DNA of 64,000 bases, taken from contig NZ_OU015430.1 of NCBI RefSeq assembly GCF_907164845.1, positions 186,001 to 250,000 on the forward strand. The letters run 5' to 3'. This document shows, in pieces, positions 16,295-27,495 of the stretch. The translations under genes were made by a program, and so were the position numbers. The notes under the pieces were generated by a model. It ran no database searches. It saw nothing but the letters and a program-made list of their open reading frames with translations, and was not told where the DNA came from. Position 1 is the stretch's first letter; every line of letters starts with the position of its first letter. Origin of the DNA: Lysobacter luteus (GTDB lineage: Bacteria > Pseudomonadota > Gammaproteobacteria > Xanthomonadales > Xanthomonadaceae).

Positions 16295-19200
16295 ATGGAT
16301 GCATCGATGAGCAGTTTCTGGATGAACCTCCGCTATTGGCTGACCGACTACCGGGTGCTTGCCGTGCTCGCCATAGCCGGCGCTGCCGCCGTGGCCTATG
16401 TCGGCATCGACGGCCTGCTTGCCGTAGGGGGCTGGTTGCTGGTGATCCTGCTCGTGGCGGGCGCCATCGTCCTCGCGGTGGTGGTCGTGCGCAGGGTGCG
16501 CGTGCGACGTGCCGGGGCGCGGCTGGATGCGATGGTCGACGGCCAGGCCGAGCAGGCCGTGGCCAGCGCGGCACCGGCCATGCGCGCCGACGCCGAGTTG
16601 CTGCGCCAACGCATGGCCGAGGCGGTCCGCGCGATCCGCTCCTCGCGTATCGGCCAGACGCGCGGCCGCGGGGCGCTGTACGAGCTGCCCTGGTACGTGA
16701 TCATCGGCAATCCCGCGGCCGGCAAGAGCACCGCGATCCTCAATTCCGGTCTGCGCTTCCCGTTCGAGGACAACCGCAGCAACGTCATCCACGGCCTTGG
16801 CGGCACGCGCAACTGCGACTGGTACTTCACCACCGAGGGCATCGTGCTCGACACCGCCGGCCGCTACTCGGTCAGCGCCGAGGATCGGCTGGAGTGGCTG
16901 ACGTTCCTGGACCTGCTGAGGAAGCACCGTCCGCGTGCGCCGATCAACGGCATCATCATCGCCGCCTCCATCGCCGAGCTCTCGGGAAGCAAGCCCGAGT
17001 TCGCCATAGACCTGGCCAAGAACCTCCGCCAGCGCGTGCAGGAGCTGACCGAGCGGCTGGAAGTACACGCACCGGTCTACGTCGTGTTCACCAAGGCCGA
17101 CCTGATCAGCGGGTTTGCCGACTTCTTCCGCGGGCTGGACCCGGCCGAGCGTGAGAACGCCTGGGGCGCAACCCTGCCCTACGACGCCAGCGGCGGCACC
17201 GACGCGCTCGCGGCGTTCGACGTCCACTTCGACGAGCTGTCCGACGGCCTGCGCGAGACGGGCCTGTCGCAGATGGCGATGGCGCGCGGGCGCGGGGTTG
17301 CCCCGGGGCTGCTGACGATGCCGATGGAGTTCGCCGGCATCAAGCCGGCATTGCGGACCTTCATCGCGACGCTGTTCGAGGAGAACCCCTACCAGTTCAA
17401 GCCGGTCTTCCGCGGCTTCTATTTCACCAGCGCGCTGCAGGAAGGCGTTGCGGTGCAGCCGGCGTCAGAGCGGGTCAGCGGCCGGTTCGGCCTGCCCCCG
17501 GCCGCCGGCGGCGAGGAGGCGGTGGCGCCGGCCGACAGCAGCCATTTCCTGCTCGGGCTGTTCCGCAAGGTGATCTTCGCCGACCGGCAACTGGTACGGC
17601 AGTACTCCAGTCCGGTACGCACGCGCGTCCGCTACGCGGCGTTCGGCGTGGCGGTGCTGGCCCTGGCCGCGGTGTTGACCGGCTGGACCTGGTCGTACAC
17701 GGGCAACCGCCAGCTGGTGGCCGACGTGCGCGCCGACCTCGACAAGGCGATCGCCCTCCAGGCCGGCAAGGTCGACCTGCAGTCGCGGGTGGAGGCGTTG
17801 CTCGTCCTGCAGGACCGGCTCGTCCAGCTCGAACGCTACCGCGACGACCATCCGCCGAGCCTCGGCCTGGGCCTGTACCAGGGCGACGCGCTCGAGGCGA
17901 CGCTCCGGCGCGAGTACTTCCATGGCATGCGGCAACTGATGCTCGCGCCGACGGCCAGCCGCATCGAGGACTACCTGGGCCGAGTGGTCGCCCACGCAGC
18001 CGACCTGCGCCCGCCGCACCCTGTCGGCAGCGCACCGTCCAGCGACACCGACGCTGCCCCGGGTGACACGACCGAAGGCGGCGCTGCGCAGCTCTACCGC
18101 GACGCGTCGCCGACCGATCCGCAGGACGCCTACAACGCACTCAAGGCGTACCTGATGCTCGCCGACGGCTCGCGCGTCGAAGCGACCCATCTCGGTGACC
18201 AGTTGACGCGTTTCTGGCGGGGCTGGCTGGAGTCCAACCGCGGCGCCATGCCGCGCGAGGACATGCTACGGGCCGCCGGTCGGCTGATGACGTTCTACGT
18301 CCAGCAGGCCGCGCACCCCGACTGGCCTGAGCTCGAGAACCGCTACAGCCTGGTCGACGACAGCCGGGAGGCATTGCGTGCGGTCATGAAGGGCACGCCA
18401 GCGCGCGACCGCGTGTACGCGCAGATCAAGGCGCGCGCGGCGACGCGCTTTGCGCCGGTGTCGGTCGCCAGCCTGCTGGGCGATGACGGCGGGGACCTGC
18501 TGACCGGCAGCCATCAGGTGGCCGGTACTTTCACCCGGGAAGCATGGGAGGACTACGTCGAGGACGCGATCGCCGAGGCCGCGACGAGCGAGCTGAGCAG
18601 CACCGACTGGGTGCTGGAGGCGACCGTGCACGACGACCTCACCCTGGCCGGAAGTCCGCAACACATCGCCAAGGAGTTGGCGGCGCTCTACAAGGCCGAA
18701 TATGCGCGCGAGTGGCGCCGGCTGCTGCAGGGCGTCGGCCTGAAACCCTTCGACGGGTTCGGCGAGGCGGTGGCCGGGATGAACCGCCTCGGGGACCCGG
18801 CGACGTCGCCGTTGCGGGTCCTGCTGGAAGAGGTCCACCGCCAGACCGTGTGGGACGACCCCGCTGCGGCCGGCGCGTCGGCGGGCGCCGCCGGTGGCGG
18901 ATTCGTGGCGTGGTTCAACCGGGTGGTGATGCGCCGGGCCCCGGCCTCTACCGGGCAGTTGGCCGACGCCGACGCCGGTGCGTCGGCCGGGCCGGTCGGG
19001 CAGGCGTTTGCCGGCCTCGCGCGGTTGCTTGCCGCGCAGGACGGATCCGGGGCGTTGCTGGACCAGTACTTCGAGGCGCTCGGCAAGGTCCGCAGCCGAT
19101 TCAACGCGATCGGTACCCAGGGCGACCCCGGCCCGGGCACCCGGCAGCTGATGCAGCAGACGTTCGACGGCGAGGGCTCGGAGCTGGCGGCCGCGCTCGC

Positions 19201-20062
19201 GCTGGTGGACGAACAGATGCTCAACGGGCTGGCGCAGGACCAGCGCGAGACGCTCCGTCCGCTGCTGTTGCGGCCGTTGATGCAAGCGTTCGCGGCGCTG
19301 GTGCCGCCGACCGAGGCCGAGCTCAACCGCACGTGGTCGGCCCAGGTGCACCAGCCGTTCGCCGACGGCATCGGCCAGCGCTACCCCTACGCGCCGCAGG
19401 CGACGGTGGAAGCGGCTGCTGTCGACATCGAGCGCATGTTCGGCCCACAGGGCGCGATCGCGAAGTTCGGCGAGGACGCGCTCGGCTCGCTGGTGATCCG
19501 CCGTGGCAACACCTTGACCGCGCGTCGGTGGGCCGACATCGGGATCGAGCTGCGCCCCGAGCTGGTGGCCCACTATGGCCGCTGGGTCGGCGCAAGCGCC
19601 GCCGGCGACGGCCCGACGATGGTGATCCAGATCCTGCCCTTGGCCGCGCGCGGTCGCGAGTACACCGTGACCATCGACGGGCAGCAGTTGCGCTACCGCA
19701 ATACGCCGCCGCAATGGCACACCTTCCAGCTGCCTGGCGAGGGCGTGCCGGGCGTGACGATCGCGGCGGTCACCGGCGACGGCCGCACCGTCGAGGTATT
19801 CGAGCAACCGGGCGCGCAGGCGATGGCGGCGATGTTCGAAGCCGCGCGCAAACACGGGCTCGGCAACAACCACTACCGCCTGGCCTGGGACCGCGCCGGG
19901 GCGGAAGTTGAAGTGGAGCTGCGCATCGTCAGCGTGGTGCAACCCGATGGCGACGGGATCGATGCGCTCGGCCTGCAGCTGCCAGCGCTCGTCGCCGGTG
20001 CATCGCCACCTGCTGCCGGTGGCGGCTCGACCGCGACCGCGGCACCGGCGGAGGTGCGCTGA
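16295..20062 (+). CDS. tssM: Type VI secretion membrane-complex protein TssM (IcmF family)
   Basis: Inner-membrane IcmF-family protein of 1255 residues, the usual size. Two transmembrane segments lie at about 21-40 and 44-65. A cytoplasmic P-loop domain has Walker A GNPAAGKST (138-146) and a DTAGRY switch. A third transmembrane segment (about 443-467) leads into a large periplasmic region ending in the beta-rich TssM C-terminal domain. In T6SS it forms the trans-envelope core with TssJ and TssL and spans the periplasm. The start at 16295 or 16307 cannot be separated; the frame upstream is open but overlaps the preceding gene. Its stop overlaps the tagF start (TGATG). TssL and TssJ, its usual partners, are not encoded nearby. 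Confidence 0.92.
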   Translation: MDASMSSFWMNLRYWLTDYRVLAVLAIAGAAAVAYVGIDGLLAVGGWLLVILLVAGAIVLAVVVVRRVRVRRAGARLDAMVDGQAEQAVASAAPAMRADAELLRQRMAEAVRAIRSSRIGQTRGRGALYELPWYVIIGNPAAGKSTAILNSGLRFPFEDNRSNVIHGLGGTRNCDWYFTTEGIVLDTAGRYSVSAEDRLEWLTFLDLLRKHRPRAPINGIIIAASIAELSGSKPEFAIDLAKNLRQRVQELTERLEVHAPVYVVFTKADLISGFADFFRGLDPAERENAWGATLPYDASGGTDALAAFDVHFDELSDGLRETGLSQMAMARGRGVAPGLLTMPMEFAGIKPALRTFIATLFEENPYQFKPVFRGFYFTSALQEGVAVQPASERVSGRFGLPPAAGGEEAVAPADSSHFLLGLFRKVIFADRQLVRQYSSPVRTRVRYAAFGVAVLALAAVLTGWTWSYTGNRQLVADVRADLDKAIALQAGKVDLQSRVEALLVLQDRLVQLERYRDDHPPSLGLGLYQGDALEATLRREYFHGMRQLMLAPTASRIEDYLGRVVAHAADLRPPHPVGSAPSSDTDAAPGDTTEGGAAQLYRDASPTDPQDAYNALKAYLMLADGSRVEATHLGDQLTRFWRGWLESNRGAMPREDMLRAAGRLMTFYVQQAAHPDWPELENRYSLVDDSREALRAVMKGTPARDRVYAQIKARAATRFAPVSVASLLGDDGGDLLTGSHQVAGTFTREAWEDYVEDAIAEAATSELSSTDWVLEATVHDDLTLAGSPQHIAKELAALYKAEYAREWRRLLQGVGLKPFDGFGEAVAGMNRLGDPATSPLRVLLEEVHRQTVWDDPAAAGASAGAAGGGFVAWFNRVVMRRAPASTGQLADADAGASAGPVGQAFAGLARLLAAQDGSGALLDQYFEALGKVRSRFNAIGTQGDPGPGTRQLMQQTFDGEGSELAAALALVDEQMLNGLAQDQRETLRPLLLRPLMQAFAALVPPTEAELNRTWSAQVHQPFADGIGQRYPYAPQATVEAAAVDIERMFGPQGAIAKFGEDALGSLVIRRGNTLTARRWADIGIELRPELVAHYGRWVGASAAGDGPTMVIQILPLAARGREYTVTIDGQQLRYRNTPPQWHTFQLPGEGVPGVTIAAVTGDGRTVEVFEQPGAQAMAAMFEAARKHGLGNNHYRLAWDRAGAEVEVELRIVSVVQPDGDGIDALGLQLPALVAGASPPAAGGGSTATAAPAEVR

Positions 20063-21057
20063 TGGCCGTCGTGGTGGCGACCGATGCGCCCGGATGCTTC
20101 GGCAAGCTGCCGGGCCGCGGCGACTTCGTGCGGACGCCGGACCAGCACGCGCTGATGCTTACGCTCGACCGCTGGGCAGGGGGAAGCATCGAGCTGCTCG
20201 CCCGCAACCCGGACTGGAAACGGCTGTACGACACGGCGCTTCCGATGCATTTCGCGTTCCTCGGTTCGCGGAGCCGGCATGGGATCGGCGGCCATTTCGT
20301 CACCAGCCGCGATGCCTCTCATCGCCGGTTCCCGTTCTTGGCGGCGACCCGCTTCCAGACGAGCGCGCCGCTGGCATTCATCGGTCGCAGCCCGCTGGCG
20401 TTGTCACGGCTCTGGTCCGCACTGGGCCGCTTCGCACGCGAGGCAGTCGCCGCGGATGACCCCGGGGACGCGCTGCGCTCGCTGGGCGACATCCGGATCG
20501 GGGTCAGCAGCGACCCGCAGGACTACGACGCGCCTTTCAGCGACTTCGCCGATCTGCAGGGCATGGGCGCGTTGCAGAGGCTGTTGCGCGAGACCGGCCA
20601 TCCCCGGCTGCGGCTGGACCAGGTGCTGCCGGCGCTGGGGCTGTTGATGCAGCCGTTGATCGTCGGTGGCCCGGGCCGCATCGACAAGGCACTCGCCCTG
20701 CCACTGCCGCGCGACACGCTCTACCGGCCACTGGTCGCCGCGTACTGGCTGGACCTGATCGGCGGGTTCCTGGGGCGCGCCGAGTTCGAACTGGTGCTGT
20801 TGCTGCAAGAGGGCGACCAGTCGGTCGCGCCACGACTGCTGGTCGGCTTCAACGGAGCGGACCCGCGCACCCTGCACGCTGCGCTCGATCCCCAGGTCGC
20901 GGAAGACCAGATCATCCGGGTCGCCGATGCCGACTGGGTACAGGACGAGCTTGATGGCGATTACGCGCTCAACCGCCTGGCCAGCTTCCTCGGCCACGAC
21001 GATCTGCCGCTGCGACTTGCACGCGGGTATTTCAACGAAACCTTCCTGGGAACCTGA
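20062..21057 (+). CDS. tagF: Type VI secretion-associated protein TagF
   Basis: A 331-residue TagF family protein. The N-terminal domain shows the typical GCFGKLPGRGDFVR motif, followed by aromatic/proline-rich segments and a RFPFLA motif. In Pseudomonas TagF is a post-translational repressor of T6SS assembly and in many species it is fused to the phosphatase PppA; here it is unfused and no kinase or phosphatase gene (PpkA/PppA) is nearby. It overlaps tssM by one base (TGATG) and is followed one base later by the OmpA-like gene, so the three are translated as one unit. Location is cytosolic. Confidence 0.9.
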   Translation: MAVVVATDAPGCFGKLPGRGDFVRTPDQHALMLTLDRWAGGSIELLARNPDWKRLYDTALPMHFAFLGSRSRHGIGGHFVTSRDASHRRFPFLAATRFQTSAPLAFIGRSPLALSRLWSALGRFAREAVAADDPGDALRSLGDIRIGVSSDPQDYDAPFSDFADLQGMGALQRLLRETGHPRLRLDQVLPALGLLMQPLIVGGPGRIDKALALPLPRDTLYRPLVAAYWLDLIGGFLGRAEFELVLLLQEGDQSVAPRLLVGFNGADPRTLHAALDPQVAEDQIIRVADADWVQDELDGDYALNRLASFLGHDDLPLRLARGYFNETFLGT

Positions 21058-21058
21058 T

Positions 21059-21865
21059 ATGCGTCCAGCCGTCGCCCATGTTTTCATCCTCCTCGCCGCG
21101 CTGTGCCCGTTCTGCGCGCTGCCGTCACCGGCGCTCGCGCAGGACGCGGCGGTGCCGGCGCCTGCCGCCGCCATCCGCCCGGTGATCGCCGCCGGAACGG
21201 TGCCCGACGAGGCCACCCGCGCGGCCGTGCTGGCCCGGTTGCAGGCGCTGTACGGCACGGCACGGGTTGTCGACCGGATCGAGGTGGGTGCGGTGATGGC
21301 GCCACCGGGCTGGGGCGAACGGATCGTGGCGATGCTCGGTCCTGACCTGCAGCAGGTTCGCGCCGGCGAGCTGGTGGTCGACGGCAGCAGCGTGCGCATC
21401 ACCGGCGAGGTGGGCAACGAGGCGGCGCGCCAGCAGGTGGCGAGTGGGCTGGCCAACGCGGCCGGGCCCCACTACCTGGTACGCAACGCGCTGACCGGCG
21501 GCGGCAATCGCCAGCAGGAAGTACTCGACCAGGCGCTGGCAGACCGCATCATCGAGTTCGAAAGCGGCAGCGCGCGCTTGACCCCGGACGGCCGCGCCAT
21601 CCTCGACGAGATGGTGGTCGCGATCAAACGGGTTGGGGACCAGCAGGTGCAGGTGATCGGCCACACCGATGACGTCGGCGGGCGCGACGCCAACGTCGCG
21701 CTGAGCCTGCAGCGCGCGATCGCAGTCAAGGCGTACATGGAGCGCGCCGGCGTCGCCGCCGACAACCTCGGCGTGCAGGGATTCGGGCCGGACCGGCCGG
21801 TGGCCGACAACGCCACGGCCGAGGGCCGGGCGCGCAACCGGCGGATCGAGTTCCGTGTGCTCTAG
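21059..21865 (+). CDS. BON/OmpA family envelope protein of the TssM module
   Basis: Exported protein of 268 residues with a signal peptide ending ALA-Q (about residue 28). A BON-like middle region contains ELVVDGSSVRITGEV, and a C-terminal OmpA domain (about 155-268) has the peptidoglycan-binding signature VIGHTDDVGG and RNRRIEF. It should anchor to peptidoglycan in the periplasm. In T6SS such domains occur in TssL extensions or in TagL-like proteins that fix the membrane complex to the wall; here it may do so for TssM. It begins one base after the tagF stop. No lipobox is seen, so attachment to the outer membrane would have to be through partners. Confidence 0.85.
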   Translation: MRPAVAHVFILLAALCPFCALPSPALAQDAAVPAPAAAIRPVIAAGTVPDEATRAAVLARLQALYGTARVVDRIEVGAVMAPPGWGERIVAMLGPDLQQVRAGELVVDGSSVRITGEVGNEAARQQVASGLANAAGPHYLVRNALTGGGNRQQEVLDQALADRIIEFESGSARLTPDGRAILDEMVVAIKRVGDQQVQVIGHTDDVGGRDANVALSLQRAIAVKAYMERAGVAADNLGVQGFGPDRPVADNATAEGRARNRRIEFRVL

Positions 21866-21874
21866 CGGTGCGCG

Positions 21875-22648
21875 CTACGGCGCCGCCAGCTCCACCCACA
21901 CCGGTGCGTGGTCGCTGGGCCGCTCCCAGGTGCGCGGTTCGCGGTCGATGCCGGCCGCGCCACACGCCGCCCGCAAGGCGCCCGACACCAGGGTCAGGTC
22001 GATCCGCAGGCCCAGGTTGCGGCGGAACGCGGCCTGCCGGTAATCCCACCAGCTGAACTCGCCGCCACCGTCATGGTGCAACCGGTAGGCGTCGTGCAGA
22101 CCGAGGTCGAGCAGCTTCTGCAGCCCGGCGCGCTCGGCCGCCGAGGTGAGGATGTGGTGCTCGTTCCAGCGCTCCGGGTCGTGCACGTCGCGGTCGTCGG
22201 GCGCGATGTTGAAGTCACCCAACACGACCACCCGCGGGTGCGACTGCAGCTCGCTGGCGATCCAGTCGTGCACGGCGTCCAGCCAGCGCAGCTTGTACGC
22301 GTACTTCTCCGTGCCGACGTCCTGGCCATTGACCACGTACAGGTTGATCACGCGCACCCCGCCGATGGTCGCGGCTATGACGCGTTTCTGCTCGTCGCCG
22401 AACGCCGGTATGCCGACCTGGACGTCCGCGGCCGGTTCGCGCGAAAGGATCGCCACGCCGTTGTAGGTCTTCTGCCCGGCGAACACGCTGCGGTACCCGA
22501 GTCCTGCCAACGCGGTGTCGGGGAAGCGCTCGTCGTCGAGCTTGGTCTCCTGCAGTGCGACCACGTCGGGCGCCGCAACCTGCAGCCACTGCTCCAGATG
22601 GGGCAGGCGCACGTTGAGGGAGTTGACGTTCCAGCTGGCGATTTTCAT
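21875..22648 (-). CDS. xthA: Exodeoxyribonuclease III
   Basis: DNA-repair enzyme with AP endonuclease and 3'-5' exonuclease activity, 257 residues. Motifs of the exonuclease-endonuclease-phosphatase superfamily are complete: WNVNSLN near the N-terminus, QETKLDD with the metal-binding Glu34, LGDFNIAPDDRDV with catalytic Asp and Asn, and SDHAPV at the C-terminus with the catalytic His. The ATG at 22648 begins MKIASWN, the normal N-terminus of this family; the open frame upstream to 23173 overlaps the divergent gamma carbonic anhydrase gene and is not coding. It converges on the OmpA-like gene with a 9-bp gap. Confidence 0.95.
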   Translation of the reverse strand: MKIASWNVNSLNVRLPHLEQWLQVAAPDVVALQETKLDDERFPDTALAGLGYRSVFAGQKTYNGVAILSREPAADVQVGIPAFGDEQKRVIAATIGGVRVINLYVVNGQDVGTEKYAYKLRWLDAVHDWIASELQSHPRVVVLGDFNIAPDDRDVHDPERWNEHHILTSAAERAGLQKLLDLGLHDAYRLHHDGGGEFSWWDYRQAAFRRNLGLRIDLTLVSGALRAACGAAGIDREPRTWERPSDHAPVWVELAAP

Positions 22649-22715
22649 GCGGAGCAGTCTAAACGGGCGCGCCGCGCGTGGCCTGCCGCGCGACCGGCGC
22701 CGGTAGAATGCCGGC

Positions 22716-23258
22716 ATGAGCATCCGACCCTTCCTCGACCACCTTCCCACCCTCGGCGCGCGCGTGTACGTCGATCCGGCTGCGACCGTCATCGGCCGGG
22801 TCAGCCTCGGCGACGACGTCTCCATCTGGCCGGGCTGCGTGGTCCGCGGCGACGTCAATTCGATCGAGATCGGCCCGCGCACCAACATCCAGGATGGCAC
22901 CGTGGTGCACGTGACCCACGAGGGGCCGTTCACCCGGCCGGGCGGCTTCCCGACGGTGATCGGCAGCGACGTCACCGTTGGCCACGGCGCCATCGTGCAC
23001 GCATGCCGGATCGGCGACTTCGCGCTGATCGGCATGGGGTCGACCGTGCTCGACGGCGCGGTGGTGGAGGCGTTCGGCTTCGTCGGGGCCGGCGCGGTCG
23101 TGCCGCCTGGCAAGACCGTCGGCGAGGGTGAGCTGTGGCTGGGCAACCCGGCGCGGTTCGTGCGCAAGCTCAACGAGCGCGAGATCGAGCAACTGCGCTA
23201 CAGCGCCGGCCACTACATGCGGCTCAAGGACCAGTACCTCGGCATGGCGCAGGGCTGA
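22716..23258 (+). CDS. Gamma carbonic anhydrase family protein (YrdA-like)
   Basis: Left-handed beta-helix protein of 180 residues made of hexapeptide repeats (for example IGRVSLGDDVSIWPGCVVRG). The zinc ligands of gamma carbonic anhydrases are present: a His in VVHVTHEG and two in VGHGAIVHAC. Proteins of the YrdA/CaiE group often show weak or no carbonic anhydrase activity in vitro, so the enzymatic role is uncertain. It is monocistronic, divergent from xthA and convergent with aroE. Confidence 0.9.
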   Translation: MSIRPFLDHLPTLGARVYVDPAATVIGRVSLGDDVSIWPGCVVRGDVNSIEIGPRTNIQDGTVVHVTHEGPFTRPGGFPTVIGSDVTVGHGAIVHACRIGDFALIGMGSTVLDGAVVEAFGFVGAGAVVPPGKTVGEGELWLGNPARFVRKLNEREIEQLRYSAGHYMRLKDQYLGMAQG

Positions 23259-23303
23259 CGGGGTAACCGCCGTCTCGCAACCGCGGCCGGCAGGGCCCGG
23301 TCG

Positions 23304-24152
23304 TCAGTCGGCGGTGGCCAGGGTTGACTCGTGCGTGCGCAGTTCGTCGTACACCGCGTCGCCATCGGGGCGTACGCCGTGCCAGATCCTGAAGCTCTCC
23401 GCCGCCTGCTCGACCAGCATCCCGAGCCCGTCGATGGTGTGGTCGGCGCCGGACGCGCGCGCCCACGACAGGAACGGGATCGCGGCATCGCCGTAGCCCA
23501 GGTCGACCACGTCGCAGCGTGGCGCGATCAGGGAGCCCGGCAGCACCAGCTCGCCGGTGGCGGTGCGCGCGATCGAGGTCGCGTTGATGATCAGGTCGAA
23601 CGAGCCGATGCTGCCCAGGTCGTTGAAGTACCGGGGATGCACCCGGTCGGGTTCGCCGAGCGCGTCGGCCAGCGCATCGGTGCGGGCATCCGTCCGGTTG
23701 ACGATGAACAGATCCGCGATGCCGGCATCGAGCAGCGCCGGGGCAACGCCCTGGGCCGCACCGCCAGCACCGAGCAGCAGCACCTTGCGGCCGCGCAGAT
23801 CCTGGCCGTGGCGTCCGGTGAGGTCGCGCACCAGGCCCAGGCCGTCGGTGTTGTCGCCGTCCCAGCCGGTGGCGGTGCGGGTGAGGGTGTTGACCACGCC
23901 GACGCGCCGGGCCCGCTCGCTGAGGTTGCCGCAGATCGCGGCGGCGCGCTGCTTGTGCGGCAAGGTGATGTTGGCGCCGACCCCGCCTTCGGCGGCGAAC
24001 GCGGCCAGCGAGGCATCGAAGTTGTCGGGTGCGGCGTCGATGGCGACGTACTCCAGCTCGATCCCGAGCTGGCGGCCGAAGCGTGCGTGGATGAAGGGCG
24101 ACAGCGAGTGGGAGACCGGGTGGCCGATCACGGCAAAGCGGGGAGGTGACAT
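23304..24152 (-). CDS. aroE: Shikimate dehydrogenase
   Basis: NADPH-dependent reduction of 3-dehydroshikimate to shikimate in the aromatic amino acid/chorismate pathway; 282 residues, standard size. The substrate-binding motif SHSLSPFIH lies near the N-terminus. Catalytic Lys is in TLPHK and Asp in DGDNTDG. The NADP-binding loop is [10 protein letters not shown], followed by NRTDARTD, where Arg helps to select NADP. The start at 24152 ([10 protein letters not shown]) is preferred over 24206, which adds 18 residues without homology. Chorismate from this pathway feeds XanB2 in the pigment cluster 2 kb away, but the genes are not in one operon. Confidence 0.95.
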   Translation of the reverse strand: MSPPRFAVIGHPVSHSLSPFIHARFGRQLGIELEYVAIDAAPDNFDASLAAFAAEGGVGANITLPHKQRAAAICGNLSERARRVGVVNTLTRTATGWDGDNTDGLGLVRDLTGRHGQDLRGRKVLLLGAGGAAQGVAPALLDAGIADLFIVNRTDARTDALADALGEPDRVHPRYFNDLGSIGSFDLIINATSIARTATGELVLPGSLIAPRCDVVDLGYGDAAIPFLSWARASGADHTIDGLGMLVEQAAESFRIWHGVRPDGDAVYDELRTHESTLATAD

Positions 24153-24197
24153 GGCAATCTCGCCTGGATCCGGGACTGATGAAAAAGGAGACGCACG

Positions 24198-25106
24198 ATG
24201 CGGCAACGCACGGCCCTGACGGGCGCCAGTCTACTCGTGGGCGTGTTAATGGCCGGGATCGCCGGTCGTGCGGGCGCCTGGCTGGCCGAGTACGGCATCG
24301 AGGGCATGCACGTAGTCTCGAGCAAGGCCGATGAAATGCGCGCCACTATCGGCCCGGACGGCAAGCGGATCGTCTGGGGCAGCCGCGGCCGCGAAGGCGA
24401 AGCGGGTGGTCGCGACCTGTGGCAGGCCAGCCTGGTCGACGGTCGCTGGCAGGACCCGCGGCCGCTGGCCCTCAACGCCGCATCCGACGAGTTCGACCCG
24501 ATGTTCAGCGCCGACGGCCAGTGGCTCTATTTCGTGTCCGACCGCGACGGTGGCGAGGGTGGCGATGACCTGTATCGCGTGGCGGTGCATGCCGACGGCT
24601 TCGGCGAACCGGTGAACTTGGGTCCCGGCGTCAATACGGCTGGAAACGAACGGACGCCGACGCCGGCCTCAGACGGCCGCCGACTGATGTTCGCCAGTGA
24701 CGGTCACGGCGGCGCAGGTGGCTTGGACCTGTTTGTCGCCCGCCTCGACCGGGCGTCGTTCACCGGTCCACGGCCCGTGCCGGGAATCAACACCCGCGCC
24801 GACGAGAGCGACGCGGCGTGGCTGGGCGGTACGCGCGCAATCGTGTTCGCCCGCGCCGATACCAAGGGCGATGCCGCTGTGCGCCTGCAACTGGCCCGGT
24901 GCGACGGCACCCGCTACGCCGATGCAACCCCGCTGGCGTTGTCGTTCAACACCGCCGGCGGCACCACCTTCGGCCCGGCGATCGACTGGAACAAGCCGGG
25001 CGAGCTGCTGGTCACCGGCGTGGCGAAAGCACCGCGCGCCGGCGGCCTCGACATCTACCGGATGAAGGCGCCGGCGGCGGACGGCAAGGACGGCTGCGTC
25101 GACTGA
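24198..25106 (+). CDS. Exported TolB-like PD40 beta-propeller protein
   Basis: A 302-residue exported protein with a good ribosome-binding site (AAGGAG, ATG at 24198). The N-terminus is a signal peptide (residues 1-27). The rest is made of PD40/WD40-like repeats: units resembling [37 protein letters not shown] and [18 protein letters not shown] occur at regular spacing, giving a probable six-bladed propeller as in TolB. Unlike TolB it lacks the N-terminal domain, and no tol-pal genes are nearby. A periplasmic binding or scaffolding role is likely; the partner is unknown. It is divergent from aroE, with 45 bp between starts, and convergent with hemB. Confidence 0.8.
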   Translation: MRQRTALTGASLLVGVLMAGIAGRAGAWLAEYGIEGMHVVSSKADEMRATIGPDGKRIVWGSRGREGEAGGRDLWQASLVDGRWQDPRPLALNAASDEFDPMFSADGQWLYFVSDRDGGEGGDDLYRVAVHADGFGEPVNLGPGVNTAGNERTPTPASDGRRLMFASDGHGGAGGLDLFVARLDRASFTGPRPVPGINTRADESDAAWLGGTRAIVFARADTKGDAAVRLQLARCDGTRYADATPLALSFNTAGGTTFGPAIDWNKPGELLVTGVAKAPRAGGLDIYRMKAPAADGKDGCVD

Positions 25107-25125
25107 CAATGCGCCGGGGCCGGCG

Positions 25126-26428
<1,303 letters not shown>

Positions 26429-26494
26429 TGCTCGTCTCCCGGTGCCATTCTGCGTTGCGACCATGGTGCCCGCGGGACCGCGGCGGCGCACGGC

Positions 26495-27466
26495 TCAAAG
26501 GTCATGGACGCCGTCGATCTCGATCCGCAGCTCGGGCCGGCAGATCGCCGCGTGCAGCACGATCCGCGGTACCGCCGGGTCCAGGCGGGTGTCCAGCAGG
26601 GCCGCGACGGTGTCGAGCTCGGCCGCGTCGCGCACGTAGACCTTGAGCCGCGAACCCGCGCCGAACTTGATCGGCAGCGACGGGCGGCGGGCGTGGGCGG
26701 TCGCCAGCAGGCTGTCGAAGTTGGCCAGGGTCTCGTCAAGCTGGGTTTCGACCGAGTCGGCGTGGCGCGACTCGTGGCCGACGATCGCGGCGGTGCCCGA
26801 CAGCAACAGTGGCATGGCCGCACCCGCCGGCGGCAGGAGCGCGCGGGCGAAGCTCGGCGGTTGCGGACCGTACTGGCGCGGGTAGCGATAGGCACTGATC
26901 TGGCGCGGGTTTTCAAGCGGCACGCCAGGCCGGGTGCAGGCGAGCCAGTACACCTGCAGGCGACGATGGCCATCGACCCGGCCAATGGCGGTGGCGGCGG
27001 GCAAACGGGTCGATTCGAAACCGCCCAGCCCCGATGCACGTCCGACGCAGAAGCGCCGGTAACGTTCTTCATCACCGCTGCCGGTGGTGATGCCGTCGAG
27101 GTAGTTCCAGATCCGCAACAGGTGCGGAAAGCCCCGTGCATCGATGAACCCGAGCATGCGTCGGTAGGCCTCGTCGGCGGCGGTACCGATGTCGTCGTCG
27201 CCGGGCTCATCGATCTCGATCGCGCCGAACTGGAGCACGCCGTCGCTGGCCCAGGCGACGCCGTCCGCGCGGCCATGGGTGACGGCACCGCCCGCGCGCC
27301 AGACCTCCAGCGGCGCCGTGCCATGCGGCTCGAGCGCGACCCGCAGGTAGCGTGGATCGTCGCTGCGCGGGGCGTTCTCGCCGAAACCGAATACCGCCAG
27401 CACGTCCGGCTCGCGCAGCAGCGCCGCCAGGTCGGCGTCGAGGTAGTCGACCGCCAACCGCGGCAT
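26495..27466 (-). CDS. xanB2: Chorismatase (3-/4-hydroxybenzoate synthase), XanB2 type
   Basis: A 323-residue chorismatase of the FkbO/Hyg5/XanB2 family, which converts chorismate to 3-hydroxybenzoate and 4-hydroxybenzoate plus pyruvate. In Xanthomonas these products start xanthomonadin synthesis and also feed ubiquinone. Family segments include YRRFCVGRASGLGG and VYWLACTRPGVPLENPRQISAY. LLSGTAAIVGHESRHADSVETQ and a C-terminal YjgF-like region ending HAAICRPELRIEIDGVH complete the match. The ATG at 27466 is used; a GTG at 27484 would add six residues and sits 11 bp after the stop of the upstream halogenase-like gene. The two genes are probably one operon. Cytosolic. Confidence 0.9.
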   Translation of the reverse strand: MPRLAVDYLDADLAALLREPDVLAVFGFGENAPRSDDPRYLRVALEPHGTAPLEVWRAGGAVTHGRADGVAWASDGVLQFGAIEIDEPGDDDIGTAADEAYRRMLGFIDARGFPHLLRIWNYLDGITTGSGDEERYRRFCVGRASGLGGFESTRLPAATAIGRVDGHRRLQVYWLACTRPGVPLENPRQISAYRYPRQYGPQPPSFARALLPPAGAAMPLLLSGTAAIVGHESRHADSVETQLDETLANFDSLLATAHARRPSLPIKFGAGSRLKVYVRDAAELDTVAALLDTRLDPAVPRIVLHAAICRPELRIEIDGVHDL

Positions 27467-27495
27467 GCCGTCCGCGGGGTCCACCGTCGCGGCGC

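Noticed and set aside
21875-23173. 432-codon frame extending exonuclease III at the N-terminus
   Set aside because: The extension is antisense to the gamma carbonic anhydrase gene and lacks similarity; the family start MKIASWN is at 22648.
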